Shown piece after piece: positions 1-7,338 of a stretch of DNA of 27,833 bases. The notes under the pieces are model-generated. The model had not been told where the DNA came from. It worked only from the letters and a program-made list of their open reading frames with translations, and ran no database searches. The position numbers and the translations under genes were made by a program. The stretch comes from TC-15 sp034437275 (GTDB lineage Bacteria > Chloroflexota > Anaerolineae > Aggregatilineales > Aggregatilineaceae), in the NCBI GenBank assembly GCA_034437275.1, contig DAOTUD010000169.1:1-27833 (forward strand). The letters run 5' to 3'. Position 1 is the stretch's first letter. Every line of letters begins with the position of its first letter.

Positions 1-10
1 GCGTGTTATG

Positions 11-165
11 AACTTACGCAGGCTGTTTACAGAGGATTGTTCCCGTAAGTTTTACCCCTCCCTAAATCCCTCCCCGTAAACGGAGAGGGACTTGCGCCTC
101 CCCCCTTTCTCCGCGTGCGGGGAAAGGGGGCGGGGGATAGGGGTAAAAAGTGCATAACAGCCTGC
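11..165. repeat. Nested palindromic element with two internal hairpins
   Basis: Several inverted repeats are nested here. GCAGGCTGTT (18-27) pairs with AACAGCCTGC (156-165). TTTTACCCCT (50-59) pairs with AGGGGTAAAA (139-148). AACTTACG (11-18) pairs with CGTAAGTT (44-51). Inside lie a hairpin at 67-90 (ten positions, one mismatch, loop TAAA) and a 13-bp hairpin at 101-130 (one G-T pair, loop CGTG). The C-rich left half and G-rich right half look like a small non-coding intergenic repeat of the MITE or REP kind. I see no transposase. It lies directly before the sulfotransferase start, so it could also act on that transcript. Confidence 0.6.
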
Positions 166-195
166 TGGTGCAGCTCGCCTCGAAAGGAAGTAAGC

Positions 196-1146
196 GTGGC
201 AACCTCAAACAGACGACCCAACCTGTATATCGTCGGTGCGCCGAAATCCGGCACGACCGCGCTGGTGGCGTATCTCAAACAGCACCCGGACGTGTTTTTC
301 TCGGAGCGTAAGGAGCTGGGCTATTTTGGGGCCGACCTGCAATATACCCCGCTGGCGGTGCGCGATCAGAATCACGCCGAGTATTTACGACACTTTGCGG
401 ATTGGGGCGACGAAAAATGGGCTGGCGAGGGATCGGTGTGGTATCTCTTTTCCGAGACTGCCGCCCAGGAGATCAAGGACTTCTCGCCAGAGGCGCGGAT
501 CGTGATCATGCTGCGTAATCCGGTCGAGGTCATGTACTCGAACTACTACCAACTGGTTTTCAACGGCAACGAGGACCTGCCGACCTTCGAGGCTGCGCTG
601 GCCGCCGAAGCCGAGCGCAAGCAGGGCCGCCGCATTCCCCGGACCAACATGCTGGTCAACGCGCTGTTCTACCGGGACACGGTGAAGTATGCCGATCAAG
701 TTGCGCGCTATTTCGATGTGTTCGGTCGCGAGCGCGTGCACGTCATCATCTTCGACGACTTCAAGGCGGACAACGCGGCCAGCTACCGGCGCTTGCTGGC
801 GTTTCTGGCGCTCGACACCAGCTTTCAGCCGTCGTTTGAGATCGTCAATCCGAACAAACAGGTCAAAAATATCCGGCTGCGGAATGCGCTGAAGAACCCG
901 GTTTTCGCTGCATTAGCGCAACGCTTCCCCACCATCGCGCACCGGGCGATCCGCTTTTTCCGCCGCATCAACACCCAATACGCCGAACGCCCGCCAATGA
1001 ACGCCGAACTCCGGCAGACTCTCCTGGCGGAATATCGCCCCGAGGTGGAACGCCTGGGCGTGCTGCTGGGGCGCGATTTGTTGCATTGGATTGCAGTGCA
1101 GCCTGCGCATTCCGACGAGATGATGCACGGGGAGAGAAGGCGATGA
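196..1146 (+). CDS. Sulfotransferase family protein (PAPS-dependent)
   Basis: A 316-aa cytoplasmic enzyme predicted to move sulfate from PAPS to a sugar or other acceptor. The 5'-phosphosulfate loop GAPKSGTTAL is at residues 14-23. The 3'-phosphate region is IVIMLRNPVEVMYSNYY, with the conserved Arg, Pro and Ser. The length fits the P-loop sulfotransferase domain family. I chose the GTG at 196 because it follows a GAAAGGAAG ribosome site and starts just before the domain. An upstream ATG at 115 would add 27 residues encoded by the palindromic element. The stop overlaps the next start (ATGA), so the methyltransferase is translationally coupled. With the downstream epimerase this suggests decoration of a surface glycan. 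The acceptor is unknown. Confidence 0.88.
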   Translation: MATSNRRPNLYIVGAPKSGTTALVAYLKQHPDVFFSERKELGYFGADLQYTPLAVRDQNHAEYLRHFADWGDEKWAGEGSVWYLFSETAAQEIKDFSPEARIVIMLRNPVEVMYSNYYQLVFNGNEDLPTFEAALAAEAERKQGRRIPRTNMLVNALFYRDTVKYADQVARYFDVFGRERVHVIIFDDFKADNAASYRRLLAFLALDTSFQPSFEIVNPNKQVKNIRLRNALKNPVFAALAQRFPTIAHRAIRFFRRINTQYAERPPMNAELRQTLLAEYRPEVERLGVLLGRDLLHWIAVQPAHSDEMMHGERRR

Positions 1147-1892
1147 GTATGAACTTGAACGAACAGCGCGAATGGTACGAATACTGGCACGGCAGCGACC
1201 GGCCCGACCTGCCCGTCGAACATCTCAAGCAGGGGATACGTCTGTTTGCGATCGATTCGGCGCTGCGCCAGGTCAACTATACCCGGCCCCTGGTGATTGG
1301 CTGCGGCCAGGGGGACGAACTGCGCCTCCTGGAGGCGGCTCCGGTGGTGGCGTTTGATCTGTCGCGCAATGCGGTAGAAACTGCGCGTGAGATGCTGCCC
1401 GCCAACGCCTATTTGCAGGCGGACGGGATGCGTCTGCCCTTCACGGACGATAGTTTTGATCTCGTCATCTCCAGCGAGGTGATCGAGCACATCCTGGAGC
1501 CGGAGAAGATGCTGGTGGACGTCGCCCGCGTGCTGCGGCCCGGGGGAACGTTGATCCTGACCACGCCGAACTGGCACAGCTTCTTTGGGCTGGCGCGCTG
1601 GCTGGGCGAAACGCTGCTGCGCCGCCCATTTACCAGCGACGATCAGCCCGTCGACCACTGGTCGACGCCCGCCTCGCTGGCGAAGCTGCTGGCGGCTGCC
1701 GGGTTTGACGTCACCGCCCGGCGAGGGGCCTGGTATTTTCCGCCGACAGGGGTCGGTATGCGGCGGTTGCCCGACAAGCTGATGGCCGCGCTGTTCAAGC
1801 GCGTGCTGCCGGTCGAGCGCTGGCTGCAACGTTCGCTGCCGGGCAAGGGGCACATGCTCGTGGTGACCGCGACGCTGCCCCGTAAACCGTAG
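1143..1892 (+). CDS. Class I SAM-dependent methyltransferase
   Basis: A 249-aa methyltransferase of the Methyltransf_11 type. Motif I, LVIGCGQGD, is at residues 50-58. The acidic residue after strand 2 is D72 (FDLS). Motif IV, FDLVISSEVIEH, is at 105-116, and LRPGG follows at 131-135. The ATG at 1143 overlaps the sulfotransferase stop and has GGGGAGAGAAGG just upstream. A longer in-frame start at 1086 would sit inside the sulfotransferase and is not needed. The substrate cannot be read from the sequence. Placement between a sulfotransferase and a nucleotide-sugar epimerase suggests a glycan or lipid-linked sugar, which is inference. Confidence 0.88.
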   Translation: MSMNLNEQREWYEYWHGSDRPDLPVEHLKQGIRLFAIDSALRQVNYTRPLVIGCGQGDELRLLEAAPVVAFDLSRNAVETAREMLPANAYLQADGMRLPFTDDSFDLVISSEVIEHILEPEKMLVDVARVLRPGGTLILTTPNWHSFFGLARWLGETLLRRPFTSDDQPVDHWSTPASLAKLLAAAGFDVTARRGAWYFPPTGVGMRRLPDKLMAALFKRVLPVERWLQRSLPGKGHMLVVTATLPRKP

Positions 1893-1937
1893 CGCACAGG
1901 CAGGTCCTTCCTCGCTATCATGTGGAGTGTGTAGGAT

Positions 1938-3026
1938 ATGAACAGCAGGTTGTGCATCGTGATCGGCACGCGGGCGCAGTTGATCAAAACCGCCCCGGTG
2001 ATGCTGGAATTGCAGCAGCGCAAGCTGCCGTACTGGTTCCTGTATACCGCGCAGCACCGCGACACCATCCAGGACACCATCGCCGAGTTCGGGCTGAAGC
2101 AGCCGGACCACACGCTGCTGGACTGGTCCAGCGAGGCGAAAACGATCGCGCTGTTCGGGTCGTGGGGGGTTCGGGCGTTCCTGGCGCTGCGCAAGGCGCG
2201 GCGGCTGGTCCCGTTCCGCAAGGGGATCGTGATGGTGCATGGCGACACGGCCTCCACGCTGTGGGGGGCGGTGCTGGGGCGGTTCAGCGGCAACCGCGTC
2301 CTGCACCTGGAGTCCGGGCTGCGCTCCTTCAACCTGCTGCACCCGTTCCCGGAGGAACTGGTCCGTGTGCTGACGTTCCGGCTCAGCCACATTTACGCCT
2401 GCCCGGGCGCGTGGGCGGTCGACAACCTGAAGCAATATCGCGGCACCAAGCTCAACACGCACCACAACACCATCGTCGACGCGCTGCGCTTTGCGGTGGA
2501 GCGCCATGCGTCGCCCGCCGCAGACCAGGATTACGTCGTGTTCAGCATTCACCGCTTCGAGAACCTGTTCAACGACGCGCGGCTGAGGCAGGTCGCCGCG
2601 TTGGCCCGCGAATTGAGCGCACGCTTCCGCGTGAAGTTCGTGCTGCACCCGGCCACCCGCCGCCAACTGGAAAAGGCGGGCCTGTTCGCCCCCCTCGACC
2701 GGATCGAAACCATCGACCTGATGGATCGCCTGTCGTACACCGGGTTTATGGGGCTGGTGGCGCACGCGGCCTTCGTGGTGACCGATGGCGGCTCCAACCA
2801 GGAGGAGCTGTCCTACCTGGGCGTGCCGACCCTGATCTTCCGGCGCGCCACCGAACGGGTGGAGGGCATCGGCGAGAACGCGGTCCTGTCCGCGTACGAC
2901 CCGGACACGATCCGCGATTTTGTGGACGGCTACCAGCGCTTTCGACGCGACGCGATCACGCCCGACCGGTCACCGTCCGCGATGATCGTGGATTGGCTCG
3001 CGGCGGCGTTGTACGGCGCGGACTGA
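1938..3026 (+). CDS. UDP-N-acetylglucosamine 2-epimerase-like protein, divergent
   Basis: A 362-aa GT-B fold protein of the WecB/NeuC family, whose known members make ManNAc or related sugars from UDP-GlcNAc. Family landmarks are GTR..LIK (R12, K17), HGDT (D103), HLESGLRS (E125), FPEE (E139), SIHRFEN (H205) and TDGGSNQEE (282-290). The residues thought to be catalytic in WecB therefore look conserved. Several usual signatures differ: GTRPE is GTRAQ, HVEAG is HLESG, HRREN is HRFEN and TDSGGIQEE is TDGGSNQEE. It may use a different UDP-sugar or be of the hydrolysing type. It starts 45 bases after the methyltransferase, probably in the same operon, and ends 10 bases from a convergent gene. Confidence 0.8.
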   Translation: MNSRLCIVIGTRAQLIKTAPVMLELQQRKLPYWFLYTAQHRDTIQDTIAEFGLKQPDHTLLDWSSEAKTIALFGSWGVRAFLALRKARRLVPFRKGIVMVHGDTASTLWGAVLGRFSGNRVLHLESGLRSFNLLHPFPEELVRVLTFRLSHIYACPGAWAVDNLKQYRGTKLNTHHNTIVDALRFAVERHASPAADQDYVVFSIHRFENLFNDARLRQVAALARELSARFRVKFVLHPATRRQLEKAGLFAPLDRIETIDLMDRLSYTGFMGLVAHAAFVVTDGGSNQEELSYLGVPTLIFRRATERVEGIGENAVLSAYDPDTIRDFVDGYQRFRRDAITPDRSPSAMIVDWLAAALYGAD

Positions 3027-3036
3027 GGACGCCGGG

Positions 3037-4608
3037 CTAGAAGCGCTCCATCAACTCCCAGAACCACCAGATAAAGACCGTCGCCACCACGACATACACC
3101 GCCGACACGCGCACCAGCAGCGTGATCCAGGCGCGCGTGTTCTTGCGGGCCTGCGCGACGAAGAAGACCAGCAGGTAGCCCGCCGGCAGCGAGAGCAGCA
3201 CCAGCGGCAGCGCCGCCATCTTCAGCAGCTTTTGCTCGCGGTAGAAGGCGCTGTCGCCCTGGTACGGTTCCAGCCGCCCGAAGCTCTCAAACGCGCGCCT
3301 GACGCGGGTGATGATCCCCAGCCGGTCGGCACGTTCCAGGCTCTCGCTGGCCTTGACATAGGTGCCGTATGGCCCCAGCAGCCAGTAGCCGCCATCCGAC
3401 GCGGGCAGCAGGCTCGTCTGGGAGCCGGCGTCCTCCAGGAAGACGGTAGCGTTGGCCAGGGTGTGGCGGGTGCCATTGTCGACTTCCAACACGGCCACGC
3501 CCTCGCCGGACGATTTGAGCGTCAGCCATTCGTCGAGCTTCCAGTAGCGGCCCGCCTGCCCGCTGAGGCCGGGAATCCAGCGCAGCCCGCCGCTGGAGCC
3601 AATCGCGTAGTTCGAGAAATAGAACCCGGCGTTTTGCTCCGGCGCGGCGACGCGCTCCCAGGTCCCCCCGTGCAGCAAGAACGGCTCAGCGTCCAGCGCC
3701 CAGTTGACGGCGTTGCCCGGCGACCGGTCGAACAGGTCGCCCAGGCGCACCAGTGCGCGCTGGTCGTTGAGCGTGTACTGGCGCGGTTGGAGATCGGCCA
3801 GCGTCAGCAGCGGCTCGACCGCCACCGCGTCGAAGGGGCCGCCGTCCGGCCCGCGCAGCAGCTCGACCGGCGTGCTGGCGACCGGATCGCTCACCTGGCG
3901 CGGGGCGCGTGCATACAGAAAATACCACACGTCGGCGTCGAGATGCGCCATTTGCAGCTTGCACAGCATGTCGTCGTCACAGCCCGCCGGACGCTCCACC
4001 GCGCGCGGCGCGCTCCAGGCGTCGCCGCTGTAGGTGGTGACGATCACCGGGCCGTGCTCGCCCGTGACCAGCTCCAGCCCACGCGACGTCCACGCCAGCC
4101 CGGTGACGCGCCCGGGGATATCCGCCGGCAGCGCGGCCAACTGCTCGACGCCGCCCGCCGGGTCGACCGCGTAGACCGCTGTCAGCGCATCCGAGGCGGC
4201 TCCCCACGCGACCGCCATCACGCCGGACGGGGCCTTCGCCAGCGCGAGAATCTGGTGATCGGGCGCTTCGGGCAGCGGCCAGAGCATGTCGGCCTCGCCC
4301 GCGGCCAGATCGAAGCGCACCAGCCCCCACTGGGCGGCAGTGTCGAGCGTGTCGCTGTCGTCGTACTCGCAGAAGCGCCACACCTGGTCGCCCTCGATGA
4401 AGGCCGGGCCGGGCGCGCAGTCCTGGCGGAAGGGGTCGTGAGGGCCTTGAGTCGTGGTGTATTCCACGTAGCGCGGTGGCGAGGGGTTGGTCGCCGACAC
4501 CCAGAAGAAGCGCATCCAGGCGATGCCGCACACCACGAACGCAATCGACACGATCACAACGGTCAGCGTATCCAGTTTGCCAAGCAGCGTTTTTAGTTTG
4601 TTCATCAT
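3037..4608 (-). CDS. Membrane-anchored protein of unknown function
   Basis: A 523-aa protein I do not recognise. One membrane helix lies at about residues 15-37, and two more near the C-terminus at about 463-484 and 494-519. Between them is an extracytoplasmic region of some 400 residues made of short strand-rich units (LVRFDLAAGEADMLWPL, for example). This would suit a beta-propeller, but no clear WD40, Kelch or NHL signature is visible. Paired cysteines near residues 63-79 and 200-212 could form disulfides outside the cell. The start is a double ATG with no strong ribosome site. A good promoter lies upstream at 4639-4667. It follows the DUF3179 terminator, so it is probably transcribed alone. 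Confidence 0.75.
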   Translation of the reverse strand: MMNKLKTLLGKLDTLTVVIVSIAFVVCGIAWMRFFWVSATNPSPPRYVEYTTTQGPHDPFRQDCAPGPAFIEGDQVWRFCEYDDSDTLDTAAQWGLVRFDLAAGEADMLWPLPEAPDHQILALAKAPSGVMAVAWGAASDALTAVYAVDPAGGVEQLAALPADIPGRVTGLAWTSRGLELVTGEHGPVIVTTYSGDAWSAPRAVERPAGCDDDMLCKLQMAHLDADVWYFLYARAPRQVSDPVASTPVELLRGPDGGPFDAVAVEPLLTLADLQPRQYTLNDQRALVRLGDLFDRSPGNAVNWALDAEPFLLHGGTWERVAAPEQNAGFYFSNYAIGSSGGLRWIPGLSGQAGRYWKLDEWLTLKSSGEGVAVLEVDNGTRHTLANATVFLEDAGSQTSLLPASDGGYWLLGPYGTYVKASESLERADRLGIITRVRRAFESFGRLEPYQGDSAFYREQKLLKMAALPLVLLSLPAGYLLVFFVAQARKNTRAWITLLVRVSAVYVVVATVFIWWFWELMERF

Positions 4609-4638
4609 GGAAAAATCTCGTTATCCGTCATTTGCTCC

Positions 4639-4667
4639 ATTGTATAAAATAGCATTTGTTCGCCCAA
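4639..4667 (-). promoter_or_regulatory. Sigma-70-like promoter for the unknown membrane protein
   Basis: On the minus strand, TTGGGC (-35) and TACAAT (-10) are separated by 17 bases. The -10 ends about 30 bases before the ATG at 4608. The local AT-rich stretch stands out from the GC-rich surroundings. It lies just downstream of the terminator at 4686-4717. Confidence 0.55.
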
Positions 4668-4685
4668 ACAGCCCACCCGCACACC

Positions 4686-4717
4686 AAAAAAGGGCGCACC
4701 GTCACCGCGATGCGCCC
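4686..4717 (-). terminator. Rho-independent terminator after the DUF3179 gene
   Basis: Read on the minus strand, GGGCGCA and TGCGCCC form a 7-bp stem with a 12-base loop, followed at once by six T. A second small hairpin (ACCCCGC/GCGGGGT-like, about 4738-4754) overlaps the DUF3179 stop codon. Together they close the metal/copper gene set. Confidence 0.85.
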
Positions 4718-4752
4718 ACACACAGGAGGGGGGAACTTACCCCGCAGCGGGG

Positions 4753-5952
4753 TTAGTCGTCAAAACCGTAGAGCAGCGTGTCCGGGTGGAAGCTGGACCA
4801 CGCGAACCAGAAATGCCCGTTGGCCACGTAGCGCGCCAGTTCGCTGCCGGCCAGCTCGCCCTCCTCGGCGATGCCGAAGGCGTTCCACACGCTGCCGGTC
4901 TGCTCGTCGCGGATGGTGCCGTCGTCGTCAGCGGTGAAGGTGAGCACCTGTCCGTCGAGTTTGCGGCTGAACAACGCCGCCGTGCCCACGTCGCGCGCGG
5001 TGTCGATGGTGGGCGCGTCCAGGGCGCTGGCGACGCCGGGCTGCCAGAAGGCGACCACGTCCTCGCCGCCGAGCGTGTCGTTGATCACGAAGGCGCTGGA
5101 TAGCTCACTGAACGGGTACGCGACCGCCACGTCGTTGATCGTGGTCGCCAGCACGCGCGCCGTCAGCGGCAGCCGGTCGTCCACCGCGTCGAGTTGGGCG
5201 GTGGGCAGCAGCGGGCGGCCTTCGCTGTCGTAGTAGGCGTACGGGTTTTGGCCGTAGCTGCGCCCGTAGCCCGGCAGTGAGAGCACCTCGCCCTCCGGAT
5301 ACTGCGTGCGGAAGTCGCCGAAGCCGACCACCTGCGACGGGATGATATCCAGGAAGGTGCCGGTATAGTCGCCGACAATCGCCTCGCCGGTGAACTGCTG
5401 CCACCAGCTTTGGGTCAGGTCGTCCCACATCACCAGGTCGCTGTTGCGCAGGTTGCCGGTGGTCCCGAACTCCAGCACGTCGCCGTCCACGCGGCGATCA
5501 AACACAATCGACGAGTTGCACAGCGGGCAGAACGTCACCGCGACCGGCACGCCGGCGATCTCGTCGTTGACGATCTCGTGCCACATCAGGATCGACAGCG
5601 GGTAGGCTTTCGCCGCGCCGTCGACCTCCAGCGCGATCACGGGCGACCGGTCGACCAGCCACTCAGCGGCGGACGAGGTCGACTCGAAGGTCGGATCGTA
5701 GATCGGGGGGATGCCGTTGGGTGGCGGCCCGCCCGACATGATCTCGCCGTAGGCTACATTGTGCTTGCAGAAATCGGTCTTCTCCCAGAAATCCGGGTTG
5801 AAGCGCACGTCGGCATCCCCGAAGGGATCGTCACAACTGGACTGGGCGTGGGTGATACCGTCTTGATCGCTGGTTGGGTTCCACATGACACCGATGGCCA
5901 GGAGTACCGCCGCTGCGCCAAGCAGCGCCAAAAATTGCAGTCGTCCTTGCAT
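4753..5952 (-). CDS. DUF3179 domain-containing secreted protein
   Basis: A 399-aa exported protein with an N-terminal hydrophobic segment (about residues 5-23) acting as signal or anchor. The body matches my memory of DUF3179: ILMWHEIVND (H125), TFCPLCNS (C142 and C145), FGTTGNLRNSDL and QSWWQQFTGEA, then YGRSYGQNPY. The CPLC pair and nearby His suggest metal binding or redox chemistry, but the family's reaction is not known to me. The start is supported by AAAGGAGA. It is last in a same-strand run with Sco1, PCu(A)C and a P19-like protein, separated from Sco1 by about 140 bases containing two hairpins. A link to copper handling is inferred from position. Confidence 0.85.
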   Translation of the reverse strand: MQGRLQFLALLGAAAVLLAIGVMWNPTSDQDGITHAQSSCDDPFGDADVRFNPDFWEKTDFCKHNVAYGEIMSGGPPPNGIPPIYDPTFESTSSAAEWLVDRSPVIALEVDGAAKAYPLSILMWHEIVNDEIAGVPVAVTFCPLCNSSIVFDRRVDGDVLEFGTTGNLRNSDLVMWDDLTQSWWQQFTGEAIVGDYTGTFLDIIPSQVVGFGDFRTQYPEGEVLSLPGYGRSYGQNPYAYYDSEGRPLLPTAQLDAVDDRLPLTARVLATTINDVAVAYPFSELSSAFVINDTLGGEDVVAFWQPGVASALDAPTIDTARDVGTAALFSRKLDGQVLTFTADDDGTIRDEQTGSVWNAFGIAEEGELAGSELARYVANGHFWFAWSSFHPDTLLYGFDD

Positions 5953-6014
5953 CTGTTCGTTCTCCTTTGTTAACTCAACGTCACCATGATCCTAGGGCCA
6001 TGCGGGGCGGGGTG

Positions 6015-6056
6015 GTGTTGCCCGGACAACACAGCACGGCCCCCAGGCGGGGGCCG
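6015..6056. other. Two adjacent GC-rich hairpins between Sco1 and DUF3179
   Basis: GTGTTG/CAACAC (6015-6020 and 6027-6032, 6-base loop) is followed by CGGCCCCC/GGGGGCCG (6037-6044 and 6049-6056, 4-base loop). Neither has a T tract on the minus strand. They may stabilise or attenuate the transcript between the two genes, or mark the end of the Sco1 message. Confidence 0.4.
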
Positions 6057-6094
6057 CGTCGGTTTCTAGTGAAACGTTAATGTTACGGGCGGCG

Positions 6095-6736
6095 TCAGGA
6101 CTGCGCCGCGCGCAGCACGGGCGTGATCTGGTCCGCGATGTAGGCGGGATCGGCGTCGTCCGGGAAGACCATGCGCCACCTGCCGTCCGGCCCGATCACG
6201 AAAAACTTGGACGTGTGCGACACCAGATAGCCCGCCTGCGAACCTTCCACGTAGCGCCGCCCGTAGGTGACGCCGAACAGCGTGGCGGCCTTGCTGACCG
6301 CGTTCTCGCTGCCGGTCATGCCCATGAAGGCCGGGTCGAAGCCGCGCAGGTAGAGCGCCAGCCGTTCCGGCGTGTCGCGCTCGCCGTCCACGCTGACGAA
6401 CACCACTGCCAGCTCATCGTACAGGGCGGGGTCGATGCGGCGCTTGATCTGCACCAGCGTCGCCAGCGACACCGGGCACACATCCGGACAGGACGTGTAG
6501 CCGAAGTACAGCACAACCACCTGCCCGCGCAGATCGCTCAGGCTCAGCGGCTCGCCGGTGTGGCCGGTCAGCGTGAAGTCGTCGACGTCGAGGGGCGGCT
6601 CGAAGATGGTGCCGGGTCCCGGCGTCGGCGTGGCGCCGGCGTCCCCGTTCCCATCGCCGAGCAGCAGGATGCCCAGCACCAGCCCGGCCCCGATCACCAG
6701 CGCGACCGCAGCCCCGATCAACAGTGTGTTTTTCAC
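6095..6736 (-). CDS. SCO1/SenC family copper-binding protein
   Basis: A 213-aa membrane-anchored thioredoxin-fold protein. The N-terminal helix is at about residues 5-26, followed by a Pro/Thr linker. The copper site is complete: SCPDVCP (C83 and C87) and H174 in LVSHTSKF. Family members deliver copper to, or reduce cysteines of, the CuA site of cytochrome c oxidase subunit II on the outer face of the membrane. The ATG overlaps the stop of the PCu(A)C gene (ATGA, 6733-6736), so the two are translationally coupled. This matches the known partnership of PCu(A)C and Sco in CuA assembly. No oxidase genes are inside the window. Confidence 0.93.
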   Translation of the reverse strand: MKNTLLIGAAVALVIGAGLVLGILLLGDGNGDAGATPTPGPGTIFEPPLDVDDFTLTGHTGEPLSLSDLRGQVVVLYFGYTSCPDVCPVSLATLVQIKRRIDPALYDELAVVFVSVDGERDTPERLALYLRGFDPAFMGMTGSENAVSKAATLFGVTYGRRYVEGSQAGYLVSHTSKFFVIGPDGRWRMVFPDDADPAYIADQITPVLRAAQS

Positions 6737-7263
6737 TGGCTCATCTCCGTCATCGGGCGCACCTCGGCTTCGACCTCCAGCACGTCGCCGGACTCAAACT
6801 CCAGCGTGATCGTCACCGCGTCGGCGGCGTCCAGCGTGCGCTGCACGTCGATCAGCATGATGTGCAGGCCCAGCGGTTTGAGTTCGGTGCTGCCATTCGC
6901 AGGGATGTCGATGAATTCCTGCGGCACCATCGTGCGCTCGCCCTGGTCATTGGTGACCGATTCGTGCAGTTCGACGGTCGTGGCGATCTCGTCGCTGACG
7001 GACGCGCTCACCAGCCGGGCCGGTTCGTCGCGGGTGTTCTCGATGGTCATGAAGGCGGCGGTGTTGACCGGGATCACGTTCCCGTCGTCGTCAAGCTGCG
7101 GGGTGTCGGGCACGGCTACGGCACGCACCCAGGCGTCTTTGACGCTGATCGCCTCGGCGGTGTCGTCGTCCTCGTCCATCGCCAGGAAAATGGCTGCCGC
7201 CAGCCCGGCGATCACGATCACCACGATGCCGATGAAAATCCACAAGCGTTTTTGTTCGGTCAT
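6733..7263 (-). CDS. PCu(A)C-type periplasmic copper chaperone
   Basis: A 176-aa anchored protein (membrane helix about residues 8-28, then an acidic stretch) with the DUF461/PCu(A)C domain. The domain begins DAWVRAVAVPDT and contains AAFMTIENT. The copper ligands are H100 (ELHES), M112, H134 and M136 (LHIM). The spacing M-x21-H-x-M is canonical, while H-x11-M is one residue longer than the usual H-x10-M. A strong GAGGAGGAGA lies before the ATG. It overlaps Sco1 and is preceded by the P19-like gene, 75 bases upstream. Likely role: capture of extracytoplasmic copper and transfer to Sco1 or the oxidase. Confidence 0.92.
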   Translation of the reverse strand: MTEQKRLWIFIGIVVIVIAGLAAAIFLAMDEDDDTAEAISVKDAWVRAVAVPDTPQLDDDGNVIPVNTAAFMTIENTRDEPARLVSASVSDEIATTVELHESVTNDQGERTMVPQEFIDIPANGSTELKPLGLHIMLIDVQRTLDAADAVTITLEFESGDVLEVEAEVRPMTEMSQ

Positions 7264-7338
7264 GAAATTGCTCTCCTCCTCGTTATGTATATGTAGTGAT
7301 GCGCGCAGTGTGGCACGCCGCGCGCTGTTTTTTCGCCG

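Noticed and set aside
11..165. End of an insertion sequence
   Set aside because: No transposase fragment or clear target duplication is visible, so only a non-coding palindromic element is claimed.
825..2765. A 646-codon open frame on the minus strand across the glycan genes
   Set aside because: It is antisense to three well-supported genes and its protein is rich in Arg, Gln, His and Pro with no recognisable motif.
3232..4596. A 454-codon plus-strand frame opposite the unknown membrane protein
   Set aside because: The minus-strand frame has membrane helices, a promoter and plausible composition; the plus-strand frame has none.
7281..7335. GC-rich hairpin followed by TTTTTT between the P19-like and PCu(A)C genes
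   Set aside because: The T run follows the stem only on the plus strand, where no gene is transcribed; it would not stop the minus-strand operon.
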